Of a DNA stretch of 64,000 bases, positions 35,152 to 43,502 are shown one piece after another. Location of the stretch: assembly GCA_015061055.1 (NCBI GenBank), contig SUXH01000005.1, positions 1-64,000 on the forward strand, read 5' to 3'. The notes beneath the pieces were generated by a model, which saw nothing but the letters and a program-made list of their open reading frames with translations, ran no database searches and was not told the DNA's origin. Both the position numbers and the translations under genes were made by a program. Position 1 is the stretch's first letter; the number at the start of each line of letters is the position of its first letter. Source of the stretch: Bacteroidales bacterium (lineage in GTDB: Bacteria > Bacteroidota > Bacteroidia > Bacteroidales > Muribaculaceae).

Positions 35152-35391
35152 AAGTTTGGCTGTAGTTCGTTACTGACGTAACGTGAGTAATGTATTATCT
35201 TACAAAACTACATATTTTTTGCAAGATGTCGTTCGGATAGGAGTAATTATTTGATTCGGTTCTTCTCGAAATATAAAAAAATCAGAATATATTTGCATTT
35301 ATTACGTTGAGAAAGGCTGTAAAAAGAGTATTATTATTAATTTTGTGGCTGTAATTATGATAATGTTTAATATTTAAGTAAAAACATATAT

Positions 35392-36675
35392 ATGGCAAAC
35401 AATTTCAAACCCGAAACAATATGTGTGCAAGAAGGTTGGAAACCAACCAAGGGTGAACCTCGAGTGCTTCCTATTTTCCAAAGCACTACATTCAAATATG
35501 ATAACAGCGACCAAATGGCGCGCTTGTTTGACCTTGAAGATAGCGGATATTTCTATACTCGCCTGCAAAATCCTACTAATGATGCTGTCGCAGCAAAAAT
35601 TGCTGCTCTCGAGGGTGGTGTGGCAGGTATGCTCACATCGTCGGGACAGGCTGCCAATTTTTATGCTGTGTTTAATATATGTGAAGCAGGCGACCATTTC
35701 GTGTGTTCAACGGCTATATATGGTGGAACATATAATCTTTTCAGTGTAACAATGAAGAAACTTGGCATTGAAATGACTTTTGTAGACCAAAATGCGAGCG
35801 AAGAAGAGTTGCAGAAGGCTTTCCGTCCTAACACGAAGTGTATGTTTGGTGAAACTATTTCAAATCCCGGCTGTGAGGTGCTTGATATAGAGAAGTTTGC
35901 TCGTGTGGCTCACAAGAATGGTGTGCCTTTGATTATAGATAATACATTTGCCACACCGATTAATTGCCGCCCGTTTGAATGGGGTGCAGATATTGTAACT
36001 CATTCTACTACAAAGTATATGGACGGACATGCTACTGCCGTAGGAGGTGTTATCGTGGATAGCGGTAACTTCGATTGGCAAGCCAATGCCGATAAGTTCC
36101 CTGGATTATGTACTCCCGATGAGTCATATCATGGATTGACTTATACCGATCGCTTTGGCAAAATGGCATATATGACAAAGGCTACTGCTCAGTTGATGCG
36201 AGATCTTGGCTCTATACAGTCGCCAATGAATTCATTCTTGCTTAATCTCGGACTTGAGACACTCCATTTGCGTGTGAAACGCCATTGTGAGAATGCACAG
36301 GCAGTGGCTGAATATTTGAGCGCAAATGAAAAGGTGGCTTGGGTGAATTATAGCGGTCTGCCCGATAGTCCTTATTATGAACTTAGTAAGAAATATCTTC
36401 CAAATGGTTCTTGTGGGGTGATAGCATTCGGATTGAAGGGTACTCGCGAGGATGCTATCCGTTTTATGGACCGTTTGAAGATGATATGTATTGTGACTCA
36501 CGTAGCCGATGCTCGTTCGTGTGTGCTTCACCCGGCAAGTCACACACATCGCCAGTTGTCGGATGAACAGCTTAAAGAGGCTGGCGTAGCTCCCGATTTG
36601 ATTCGTCTGTCGGTGGGTATTGAGAATATCGACGACATTATTGGCGACATCGCTCAGGCTCTCGAAGACTGCTAA
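35392..36675 (+). CDS. metY: O-acetylhomoserine sulfhydrylase MetY
   Basis: A 427-aa Cys/Met metabolism PLP enzyme. The cofactor lysine is Lys208 in HSTTKYMDGH; other family blocks are YTRLQNPTNDAVAAKIAALEGG, IIDNTFATP and SVGIENIDDIIGD. It makes homocysteine from O-acetylhomoserine and sulfide. TATATTTG (35288-35295) and TAATTTTG (35338-35345) upstream are possible -7 boxes, but neither has a good -33. No riboswitch is evident in the 240-bp leader. Confidence 0.92.
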   Translation: MANNFKPETICVQEGWKPTKGEPRVLPIFQSTTFKYDNSDQMARLFDLEDSGYFYTRLQNPTNDAVAAKIAALEGGVAGMLTSSGQAANFYAVFNICEAGDHFVCSTAIYGGTYNLFSVTMKKLGIEMTFVDQNASEEELQKAFRPNTKCMFGETISNPGCEVLDIEKFARVAHKNGVPLIIDNTFATPINCRPFEWGADIVTHSTTKYMDGHATAVGGVIVDSGNFDWQANADKFPGLCTPDESYHGLTYTDRFGKMAYMTKATAQLMRDLGSIQSPMNSFLLNLGLETLHLRVKRHCENAQAVAEYLSANEKVAWVNYSGLPDSPYYELSKKYLPNGSCGVIAFGLKGTREDAIRFMDRLKMICIVTHVADARSCVLHPASHTHRQLSDEQLKEAGVAPDLIRLSVGIENIDDIIGDIAQALEDC

Positions 36676-36703
36676 ACTTGTAAATAAGAGATATTAAAAA
36701 AGG

Positions 36704-36743
36704 ACTTCCGTAAATCCTTAATGGGGTTTTACGGAAGTTTTTT
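36704..36743. terminator. Bidirectional terminator between metY and neuA
   Basis: ACTTCCGTAAA (36704-36714) pairs with TTTACGGAAGT (36728-36738); a T run follows on both strands. It overlaps the end of neuA. Confidence 0.85.
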
Positions 36744-37416
36744 CTATTATAGCCTCAGCAATGAGCCAATCGGTGGGGGTGTCGAGGTCGAGTGAATGGG
36801 ATTCACTCATCTCGCACATTACTCGACGGGGGAATTTGCTTAAAGGCATTTTCCGCAGTGAATCGGTGTTGATTACATACACAGCTCCGTTGTATTCCCA
36901 CACCGGCGGAGCGTCTTGCCTGCGGGTGTAGTTGCCGTCGCCTTTGGATATTTGAAGAAAACCATTGTTGTCGGTTTCAAAGGCGTTGTAATAGGGATTA
37001 GCCGAAGCTCGTTTCACGCTCACTACCATATCAATGTCGGAGGAGTAGCGCTTTAGGCAGTTGCACACATCGTCGGCGGTGCGAAATGGTGATGTGGGTT
37101 GCAATAGAACGATACGGTCGTAGTGAATGCCTTGTTGCTCGTAGTGATTAAGTGCGTGCAGCAGTACTTCGTAAGTTCCGCTATTGTCGGTAGCCAATTC
37201 GGTAGGGCGCACAAAAGGAACTTTCAAGCCCATTTGCTCTACGGTGGCAATGATTTCGGGATCGTCGGTACTCACACATATATCGCAGTCGCTTGCAAGC
37301 AGTCGAGCCACATTGATTGAATAAGCTATCAGTGGTTTTCCGGCAAGTGGCTTGATGTTTTTGCCGGGAATTCCTTTGCTGCCACCTCGTGCAGGTATAA
37401 CATATAATGTTCTCAT
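36718..37416 (-). CDS. neuA: Acylneuraminate cytidylyltransferase (NeuA-like)
   Basis: A 232-aa CMP-sugar synthetase. The N-terminal PARGGSKGIPGKNIKPLAGKP motif binds CTP; LLQPTSPFR and SLDLDTPTDW are typical. It activates a nonulosonic acid (sialic or legionaminic type) to its CMP form. It overlaps neuC by 4 bp and is the last gene of the minus-strand sugar operon. Confidence 0.9.
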   Translation of the reverse strand: MRTLYVIPARGGSKGIPGKNIKPLAGKPLIAYSINVARLLASDCDICVSTDDPEIIATVEQMGLKVPFVRPTELATDNSGTYEVLLHALNHYEQQGIHYDRIVLLQPTSPFRTADDVCNCLKRYSSDIDMVVSVKRASANPYYNAFETDNNGFLQISKGDGNYTRRQDAPPVWEYNGAVYVINTDSLRKMPLSKFPRRVMCEMSESHSLDLDTPTDWLIAEAIIEKTSVKPH

Positions 37417-38576
37417 TGTGTAATGTCGTGAAATGGTTTTTGAATAATGTTGTCGAGGGGATGTGTTGCCACTATCGTTACAATCTTGTTTAGGGTATCG
37501 GCTTGTTCATAAGGATTTTTGACTGTTTTGGCAAGTGTGGCGGCATCGTCGGATAGCACTTGTTCAAGTCCTGCACATATCTCATCGTAAGATACTCCGC
37601 AGTCTATGACCGATTTGGCGCGCTGGCGACCTTGCTGGCGAATGCCGATGTTGAGTGAGGGTGTGTGCAACGAAGGTACTTCGATAATACCGCTTGAGGA
37701 GTTGCCCACTACAGCCGACACACATTTTACTACCGAGAGATAGCGACGCGCACCGAGCGACGGGAATATCTTGCCTCGTTCGGGGTGGCGTGCTATGAAT
37801 TCTTCAATAAGATTGATTATCACTTGCCCCGATGGGTCATTGTTTGGGTAAGAGAACAATATCTTGTAGTCACCGAATTGTTCGAGTGCCTTAAGCAGAT
37901 TTTGACATTGTGTGCGAGGCGTAACATCGTCGAGAGTGGAAGGATGAAATGTTACGAAGATGGATTTGTCGGGGATTGAAGTGCCAAGATTATTTTCAAG
38001 TTCTTCACGTGATAAGAAGTCGGTGTTTACGATATTGTAAACGCCTATTGCACCGGTGTTGAATACGTGAGCAGGGTTTTCTCCGAGCTGAATCACACGA
38101 TTACGGGCTTCTTCGGTAGAAGTGAAGTGTAAGTGGCTCATCTTGGTGATAGAGTGACGAATGCTCTCGTCGAATGCTCCCTGAGTAACTTCACCTCCAT
38201 GCAGATGTGCCACCGGTATGCGGTGGATAAGAGCCGTTGCTGCTACGGCAAGCATCTCGTAGCGGTCGCCGAGAATGAAAAGTATGTGAGGCTGTAGCGA
38301 GGAGAACGCATCCGACATACCTTTCATACACTCAGCCATTGCGTTGACAGTGCCGGCAGGAGTGTTGGTGTCGGTAGGCATTGGCACACGATAGTCGATG
38401 CGCAGCCCATCGTTTTCGATTTCTTGCCAAGTGTTGCCAAACTTCTCATCGAGATGCATATTGGTGGCTATGATTTGTAATGTAACATCGTCGCGCTTGT
38501 TGAGTGCCTGAGCAATACCGCTCAAGAGACCCCAATCGGCGCGTGTGCCTGTTACTATGCATACTTTTCGTTTCAT
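37413..38576 (-). CDS. neuC: UDP-GlcNAc 2-epimerase, hydrolysing (NeuC-like)
   Basis: A 387-aa protein of the hydrolysing NeuC/LegG branch. Diagnostic segments are VTGTRADWGLL, LGDRYEMLAVAATA, HLHGGEVTQGAFDESIRH and the C-terminal NSSSGIIEVPSL. It releases UDP and makes the ManNAc-type hexose used by NeuB. It lies 11 bp downstream of neuB. Confidence 0.92.
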   Translation of the reverse strand: MKRKVCIVTGTRADWGLLSGIAQALNKRDDVTLQIIATNMHLDEKFGNTWQEIENDGLRIDYRVPMPTDTNTPAGTVNAMAECMKGMSDAFSSLQPHILFILGDRYEMLAVAATALIHRIPVAHLHGGEVTQGAFDESIRHSITKMSHLHFTSTEEARNRVIQLGENPAHVFNTGAIGVYNIVNTDFLSREELENNLGTSIPDKSIFVTFHPSTLDDVTPRTQCQNLLKALEQFGDYKILFSYPNNDPSGQVIINLIEEFIARHPERGKIFPSLGARRYLSVVKCVSAVVGNSSSGIIEVPSLHTPSLNIGIRQQGRQRAKSVIDCGVSYDEICAGLEQVLSDDAATLAKTVKNPYEQADTLNKIVTIVATHPLDNIIQKPFHDITQ

Positions 38577-38587
38577 TGTGTTACTGT

Positions 38588-39589
38588 CTATATTTCAATA
38601 AGTTCGTCGGGTGCGAAATCTCGTGTGGCAGTGGTGCCGATGACTTCACGCCAACGCATTGGTGAGATACCGTTGCCAGGGCGTTTAACTGTAATATTTT
38701 CTTCGGTGAACGATTCACCTTGTTTGATTTGTCGTTTTGCAACAATGCTTTTCCTTGCCACTTGTTTATTAGGAGTTTCACTCGAAGAAGGTGTTTTGTC
38801 GCCTGTTCCGAGAGCTTGCTCCACATTTCTTATGGCAATTGTCATCGCATTAAGTTCCTGAGGTTCAAGAGATGCCTTATGGTCGGGTCCTTCCATATTG
38901 CGGTCGAGAGTGAAATGTTTCTCTATGACTGTGGAACCGAGAGCCACCGCAGCGATAGGTATTTCGATACCCTGAGTGTGATCGCTGTACCCTGTTTTTA
39001 CTCCGAATGTGTCGGCAAGAGTAATCATCGCGTTGAGGTTAACGTCGGACATCGGTGTGGGGTACTGCGTGTTGCAGTGTAACAGTGTGATGTGTTCCTT
39101 TTTAACTCCATTTTGGGTTAGTACGTCAAGCGCATTTTTTACATCGGCAAGATCGCACATACCGGTTGACATCACTACAGGTTTGCTTGTGCGCGCTATT
39201 TTGACTAAATAAGGGTAGTTTGTAATTTCGCCACTTGGTATTTTCCAAAAATCGAGGTCGAATCGTGATAGTAGGTCGATACTGTCGAGGTCGAATGCCG
39301 TAGAAAGGAATTTAACGCCCTTTTGGTGGCAATAATCTATCAATTCGAGATGTTGCGTTTCGCTGAGTTCAAGGCGTTTGAGCATAGCAAACTGCGAAGT
39401 CTCGTTGGTTGCCGTTTTTTGATATTCGGCAGTCGGAGCATCACTCGACACGAGATTTTCGGTCTTGAACGTTTGGAATTTTACATAATCCACACCGGCA
39501 GTTGCGGCAGCATCGATAAGACCTTTTGCTGTCGTCATATCACCATTGTGATTTACCCCCGCTTCAGCTATAATAATCGTTTTTCCCAT
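38588..39589 (-). CDS. neuB: N-acetylneuraminate/legionaminate synthase (NeuB-like)
   Basis: A 333-aa protein with the NeuB barrel (IIAEAGVNHNGD, YVKFQTFKTENL, GYSDHTQGIEI, EKHFTLDR) and a C-terminal SAF antifreeze-like domain (ENITVKRPGNGISPMRW). It condenses a hexosamine with phosphoenolpyruvate to form a nonulosonic acid. ATG 39589 is used because the upstream frame begins with TTG. Which sugar it uses (ManNAc or the 6-deoxy diacetamido form) cannot be decided here; the neighbouring LegB-like gene favours the legionaminic type. Confidence 0.9.
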   Translation of the reverse strand: MGKTIIIAEAGVNHNGDMTTAKGLIDAAATAGVDYVKFQTFKTENLVSSDAPTAEYQKTATNETSQFAMLKRLELSETQHLELIDYCHQKGVKFLSTAFDLDSIDLLSRFDLDFWKIPSGEITNYPYLVKIARTSKPVVMSTGMCDLADVKNALDVLTQNGVKKEHITLLHCNTQYPTPMSDVNLNAMITLADTFGVKTGYSDHTQGIEIPIAAVALGSTVIEKHFTLDRNMEGPDHKASLEPQELNAMTIAIRNVEQALGTGDKTPSSSETPNKQVARKSIVAKRQIKQGESFTEENITVKRPGNGISPMRWREVIGTTATRDFAPDELIEI

Positions 39590-39612
39590 AACAAGATACA
39601 AAGTTAAGAAAA

Positions 39613-39735
39613 TAAATGAAACTTCTTAGAATTTGTTTCATTCTGTGAGAAAATCCGGCTCACCGGATAAAACCGGTTGAACTTGAATATTATGCCGAAG
39701 GGGTTAATATCAATTAAATGCTTTCAGCATTATAT
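39613..39735. repeat. Palindrome cluster next to the toxin/immunity-like cassette
   Basis: The 224-bp gap upstream of neuB contains AATGAAAC...GTTTCATT (about 39615-39642), CCGG-rich short repeats, a degenerate ATGCCGAAGG element and AATGC-TTTCA-GCATT (39717-39731). The last has the same TTTCA loop as two hairpins near the start of the window (173-185 and 250-262). Confidence 0.5.
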
Positions 39736-39813
39736 CTCCAATCGTTTTGACGTGTGACTTCTAAATACATCGCATAGAATTGCACGTAATTTTATTCCTA
39801 AACTTTTCTTTTT

Positions 39814-40602
39814 CTAATCAGAATTATACGCAGAGAGGAAATCATCTTCGGTGATGTGGTCTTTGAAAGCCCAATTGATTTCCCAAAATTTACGAGCATG
39901 AAATGTGTAGCCGTCTTTTTCAGGCTCTTCTTTAGTTAATTTGATTACACCTTGTGGCGTTACAATCATCTCGCGATAAATATCCTCACCGATATAATGA
40001 AAATAGCACTCGTTTCCATCTATTTCATGCTTCGTGTAGCTATTCACCCCTGCAATAGGGCGTCGCTTGATAATGTCATATTCATTTGCCCATGATGAAA
40101 AATACCCATATTTAAATCTGAATAAGATTTGAGAATATCCTTTTACTGTACCTAATTCAAGTCGGTCAACTTCATCTTCTGTTAATTCAGTTCGATTTTT
40201 TGTTATTTCATTTGGTTTCCAAATAGTCCAATTCTGAAATTGATTTACTGTAATTAAATGCATTTCATTGTTTTTAATTATCTGTTTATCTGGAGAAACA
40301 GTTCCATATATTACATCATGATTTTTGTTATATTCCTTACATTTGGGCATATCTATTTTATACCATGCTCCACACATAAGACCTGCACGAATAAATACGT
40401 GTGAGCAAAATAAGGTTTCTCCGGATATAATATCCTTCACAATAGGTTTGTAATCCATTGAATAACGTGTCTTAAATGCTCTTATCACGTCGCTATTCAA
40501 CAAATTAACATCTTTATCTATGAATTGAAAATAACACTTATACTTATTGTCAATTTCTACACAAAAAACATCTCCAATTCTTGTTACTATCCTCTTTACC
40601 AT
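39814..40602 (-). CDS. Immunity protein 26-like protein
   Basis: A 262-aa cytosolic protein. The N-terminal segment RIGDVFCVEIDNKYKCYFQFI resembles the Imm26 family of polymorphic-toxin immunity proteins common in Bacteroides. The position fits: it is the last gene of a three-gene, AT-rich insert between neuD and neuB that also holds a lipoprotein and a toxin-fragment-like ORF. The family assignment is from memory of the pattern and is moderate. Confidence 0.55.
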   Translation of the reverse strand: MVKRIVTRIGDVFCVEIDNKYKCYFQFIDKDVNLLNSDVIRAFKTRYSMDYKPIVKDIISGETLFCSHVFIRAGLMCGAWYKIDMPKCKEYNKNHDVIYGTVSPDKQIIKNNEMHLITVNQFQNWTIWKPNEITKNRTELTEDEVDRLELGTVKGYSQILFRFKYGYFSSWANEYDIIKRRPIAGVNSYTKHEIDGNECYFHYIGEDIYREMIVTPQGVIKLTKEEPEKDGYTFHARKFWEINWAFKDHITEDDFLSAYNSD

Positions 40603-40646
40603 AGTGATTATAAATAAGGGAATTAAATTATTTTTATACTATTCAC

Positions 40647-41075
40647 TTAAGGATAAGTGATAGTCCAATCTTTAGACACTAATTCGTTGTATGTATATTC
40701 AAAATGTGCTAATTTATATTTGTATAAATATAAAGTGTCATTGTTAGTGCCATAATTGTTTAAACCATAATTATATAAAAAATCATAATCATATATAACA
40801 AATTGAACTACCGGAACATTTTTAAATATAGATTCTCTTGGTGCAGGTTCATATATTTCAACTTTTTTGTTTGTTGGAATATGTTGCATTGTATGCCAAA
40901 AAGGTGATTTAATTGTATCCGGATAACCCCAATTAACCACAAAATAAATATCTTTATTACTTTTGTTTTCTACTGTTACTATCAAATAATCATAGAATTT
41001 ATCGCATGCCATTGAACCACATATTATAGTAACAATAAATATTTGACATAAATTTAATAATTTCTTTAGATTCAT
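40647..41075 (-). CDS. Small lipoprotein of unknown function in the toxin/immunity-like cassette
   Basis: A 142-aa protein with an N-terminal hydrophobic stretch ending in a lipobox-like CGSMAC, so it is probably a lipoprotein. The rest is aromatic- and asparagine-rich (NKSNKDIYFVVNWGYPDT; LYLYKYKLAHFEYTY) and probably all-beta. I recognise no family. It lies between the toxin-like fragment and the Imm26-like gene and may be a second immunity factor. Confidence 0.6.
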   Translation of the reverse strand: MNLKKLLNLCQIFIVTIICGSMACDKFYDYLIVTVENKSNKDIYFVVNWGYPDTIKSPFWHTMQHIPTNKKVEIYEPAPRESIFKNVPVVQFVIYDYDFLYNYGLNNYGTNNDTLYLYKYKLAHFEYTYNELVSKDWTITYP

Positions 41076-41096
41076 AATATCTCCTTTCTATAATAA

Positions 41097-41468
41097 TTAG
41101 TAATTTCCTTTTAACTTCTCGAGAAATCCCGGTATAATAGATATATAGTGATAAAACATTGCCTTGATAGACAAAGACTTTTCTACCTGAGCCATGACAT
41201 CCTTATTACGATAATCAATATAATTATTACTATAATCATTATTCGACTTTGAAACTAAAGGGTTTTTCTTAAAATTCCAACCCTTTCCATCGTTTGGCAT
41301 ATAATTTGAAGGTGATTCATAAAACCCTTCGACATACTTATTAAAATATTTAAATGCTCTAAAACTAGCATCTCTTTCAAAATCTTGATATTTATGTTCA
41401 CCATTTGGATGTATTATTGCACTTACAAGACTCGGTATACCTACTTTTGCTATGTAAGCCCATCCCAT
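41097..41468 (-). CDS. Orphan ORF resembling a C-terminal toxin fragment
   Basis: A 123-aa ORF (MGWAYIAKVGIPSLVSAI...) with no signal and no recognised family. An in-frame TAA lies a few codons before the ATG, and the ATG itself falls at the junction with a neuB-like remnant, so the 5' part of a larger gene has probably been lost. Its order ahead of a lipoprotein and an Imm26-like gene suggests a displaced C-terminal module of a polymorphic toxin or similar secreted effector. This is inference; it could also be a decayed gene. Confidence 0.45.
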   Translation of the reverse strand: MGWAYIAKVGIPSLVSAIIHPNGEHKYQDFERDASFRAFKYFNKYVEGFYESPSNYMPNDGKGWNFKKNPLVSKSNNDYSNNYIDYRNKDVMAQVEKSLSIKAMFYHYISIIPGFLEKLKGNY

Positions 41469-41505
41469 TTCCTGGTCGTTTTACTGTAATATTTTTATCG
41501 GACAC
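41463..41505 (-). pseudogene. neuB C-terminal remnant (about 14 codons)
   Basis: Read on the minus strand, this segment encodes VSDKNITVKRPGNG, matching the linker to the SAF domain of the intact neuB (EENITVKRPGNG). The DNA differs from the intact copy mainly at third codon positions, so it derives from a diverged neuB rather than a recent copy. It starts just after the neuD stop and is cut off where the toxin-fragment ORF begins. Confidence 0.65.
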
Positions 41506-41516
41506 CAATAATAAAT

Positions 41517-42167
41517 TTATTTGATTTGTTTGGCTGGGGTTCCGCAGTAGGTACCGGGTTGGGTGATGTCGCAAGTAACGGTTGCACCTGCACCTACAAC
41601 CACATCATTGGCGATATTTTTTCCGTTGACAACGGTGGCGTGACTGCCTATAAAAGTATTGTTGCCTATGGAGCAAGCTCCATTAATGATAGCTCCGGTA
41701 GAGATGTGGACGAAATCGCCAACGGTGCAGTCGTGTTCTACAATGGCTCCGGTGTTGATGATGGAATTCTCTCCAATCTTGGCAAAAGTGTTGACAACTG
41801 TGTTGTGCATCACCACCGAACCGCAACCAATCTCGGCACCAAGTGCTATGTGAGCTGTGGCGGCGATAAGCGGAGAAGCAAAAGAGCCTCCGAGAAGAGC
41901 GATGTTTTCGGCAAGTCGAGTTCTTACAAGAGAGTTGCTTATTTGTCCTACGGTGATAATGAATTCGATAGAATTGACGTATTCAATTATGTGTTTGAGG
42001 TCGTTGTCGCTACCTATTACAGGGATGCCTGCAACGCTGCTGCCAATGGCAAGATTGTTGTCGATGATACCAAGAATGGGGCGTCCCACAGATGTGGCTA
42101 CGTCGATAACAGCTTTGCAATGACCTCCACCGCCTACAAATACAAGTTTCTTATCGTTGACTGCCAT
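41517..42167 (-). CDS. neuD: NeuD-like sugar O/N-acetyltransferase
   Basis: A 216-aa protein. The N-terminal nucleotide/sugar-binding domain starts LVFVGGGGHCKAVIDVA; the C-terminal left-handed beta-helix of hexapeptide repeats (IGENSIINTGAIVEHDCTVG) ends with GTPAKQIK. NeuD/LegH-type enzymes acetylate nonulosonic acids or their amino-sugar precursors with acetyl-CoA. It follows legB by 14 bp. Confidence 0.88.
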   Translation of the reverse strand: MAVNDKKLVFVGGGGHCKAVIDVATSVGRPILGIIDNNLAIGSSVAGIPVIGSDNDLKHIIEYVNSIEFIITVGQISNSLVRTRLAENIALLGGSFASPLIAATAHIALGAEIGCGSVVMHNTVVNTFAKIGENSIINTGAIVEHDCTVGDFVHISTGAIINGACSIGNNTFIGSHATVVNGKNIANDVVVGAGATVTCDITQPGTYCGTPAKQIK

Positions 42168-42181
42168 TTTGTTGTAGTAGA

Positions 42182-43159
42182 TTATCTGTTGTATATATTC
42201 GCTTTATACTTGGCAAGGTTTTCTTTCTTGCTAAACCACTCAATGGTTTCGGCAAGTCCTTGTTCTATGCTGTATTGTGGTCGCCAATCGGTGAGAGAGG
42301 TTATCTTGGTGTTGTCGCCCCACAAACGGAATACTTCGCTCTTGGAAGGTCGGATACGGTCGGGGTCTTGTATCCAATTTACGTCGGCATTCATCAATCG
42401 GGCAATGGTCTTTAGAGTGTCTTCCATCGATATTTCAGAGTTGGTGGCGATGTTGATTTCTTCGCCCTCGATATCCGGTGCTTTGGCAAGTGCAAGGAAT
42501 CCTCGACAAGTGTCCTTAACGTAGTTAAAATCTCGTGTGGGAGTAAGATCGCCCACTTTGATTTCGCGAATGCCATTGGCTATCTGAGTAATTATTGTCG
42601 GAATAATGGCACGTGCTGATTGTCGAGGTCCGTAAGTATTGAAAGGTCGTGCTATTACTACAGGCAAGTTGAATGCATTGTAAAAACTCATAGCAATAGC
42701 GTCGGCACCGATTTTTGTGGCAGAATAAGGTGATTGAGGTTGACGGGGGTGTTTCTCATCGATTGGCACGTATTGTGCTGTTCCATATACCTCACTTGTA
42801 GATGTAACCACTACGCGTTCTATGCCGAGATCGCGTGCTGCTTGGCAAATGTTAAGAGTGCCTTTGATGTTGGTGTCAACATAACTATCGGGTGCTACAT
42901 AACTATAAGGAATGGCGATGAGAGCCGCCAAGTGTAGTACGGTGTCGCAACCGCGCATAATCTCACGACAATAATTAGGGTCGCGCACGTCGCCGCACAC
43001 TACTTCGAGGTTGGGGTGTGTGATGTCTTCGAGCCATCCCCAATAGTTGAACGAATTGTAAACGCTCAAAGCGCGCACTTCATATCCTTCGCTGAGTAAT
43101 AGTTCTACGAGATGTGAACCGATGAAGCCATCGGCTCCTGTAACCAATACCTTTTTCAT
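42182..43159 (-). CDS. legB: LegB-like UDP-sugar 4,6-dehydratase (SDR family)
   Basis: A 325-aa extended short-chain dehydrogenase/reductase. NAD binding is shown by TGADGFIGSHLVELL, and the active site by TSTSEVYG and the YxxxK in SPYSATKIGAD. The sequence PFNTYGPRQSARAIIPTII is typical of LegB, which starts legionaminic acid synthesis from UDP-GlcNAc. The aminotransferase LegC expected next is missing in this operon. Confidence 0.8.
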   Translation of the reverse strand: MKKVLVTGADGFIGSHLVELLLSEGYEVRALSVYNSFNYWGWLEDITHPNLEVVCGDVRDPNYCREIMRGCDTVLHLAALIAIPYSYVAPDSYVDTNIKGTLNICQAARDLGIERVVVTSTSEVYGTAQYVPIDEKHPRQPQSPYSATKIGADAIAMSFYNAFNLPVVIARPFNTYGPRQSARAIIPTIITQIANGIREIKVGDLTPTRDFNYVKDTCRGFLALAKAPDIEGEEINIATNSEISMEDTLKTIARLMNADVNWIQDPDRIRPSKSEVFRLWGDNTKITSLTDWRPQYSIEQGLAETIEWFSKKENLAKYKANIYNR

Positions 43160-43502
43160 ATTTTGTCGTTATCGTTTATATGATAAGTCTAATTTCCACA
43201 AAAATACACATTCTTTTCGATATTTTCCTAATAAACCACCCCATAAATGCTATTTAGTCATAAAACGGAGAAATCAAATGACATCTTTTTTTCGAGCAAT
43301 GGCAATCGAGTATCGAACTTATTATTTACGACAAGCCTTTCATATATTAATATTTAGCTCGGTAAGTTGTATTGTTGTGTCATTGTGCAAATGGAAGAAG
43401 ATTGTTTTAAAACAACCTCTTTGAATCAAGATTGAAAACATTTCATTGAAAAGAATGGTATATTTGTGGATAATCAGTAATTTTGCAGTATCAATAAAAG
43501 TA
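43160..43502. other. Divergent intergenic region between legB and the U32 gene
   Basis: No gene is supported here. TATATTTG (43459-43466) and TAATTTTG (43478-43485) are -7-like boxes in front of the U32 gene, without well-placed -33 elements. TTGTTTTAAAACAA (43402-43415) is a perfect palindrome and may be an operator. Confidence 0.4.

Noticed and set aside
35152-35391. Possible SAM or other riboswitch upstream of metY
   Set aside because: I looked for a conserved aptamer-like core and terminator but found only A/T-rich sequence with two -7-like boxes.
41526-42524. A 332-codon plus-strand ORF opposite neuD and legB
   Set aside because: It spans two well-recognised minus-strand genes, and its translation is shadow sequence.
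43122-43424. A 100-codon plus-strand ORF in the legB-U32 intergenic region
   Set aside because: It starts inside legB on the other strand and shows no domain, promoter or conservation sign.
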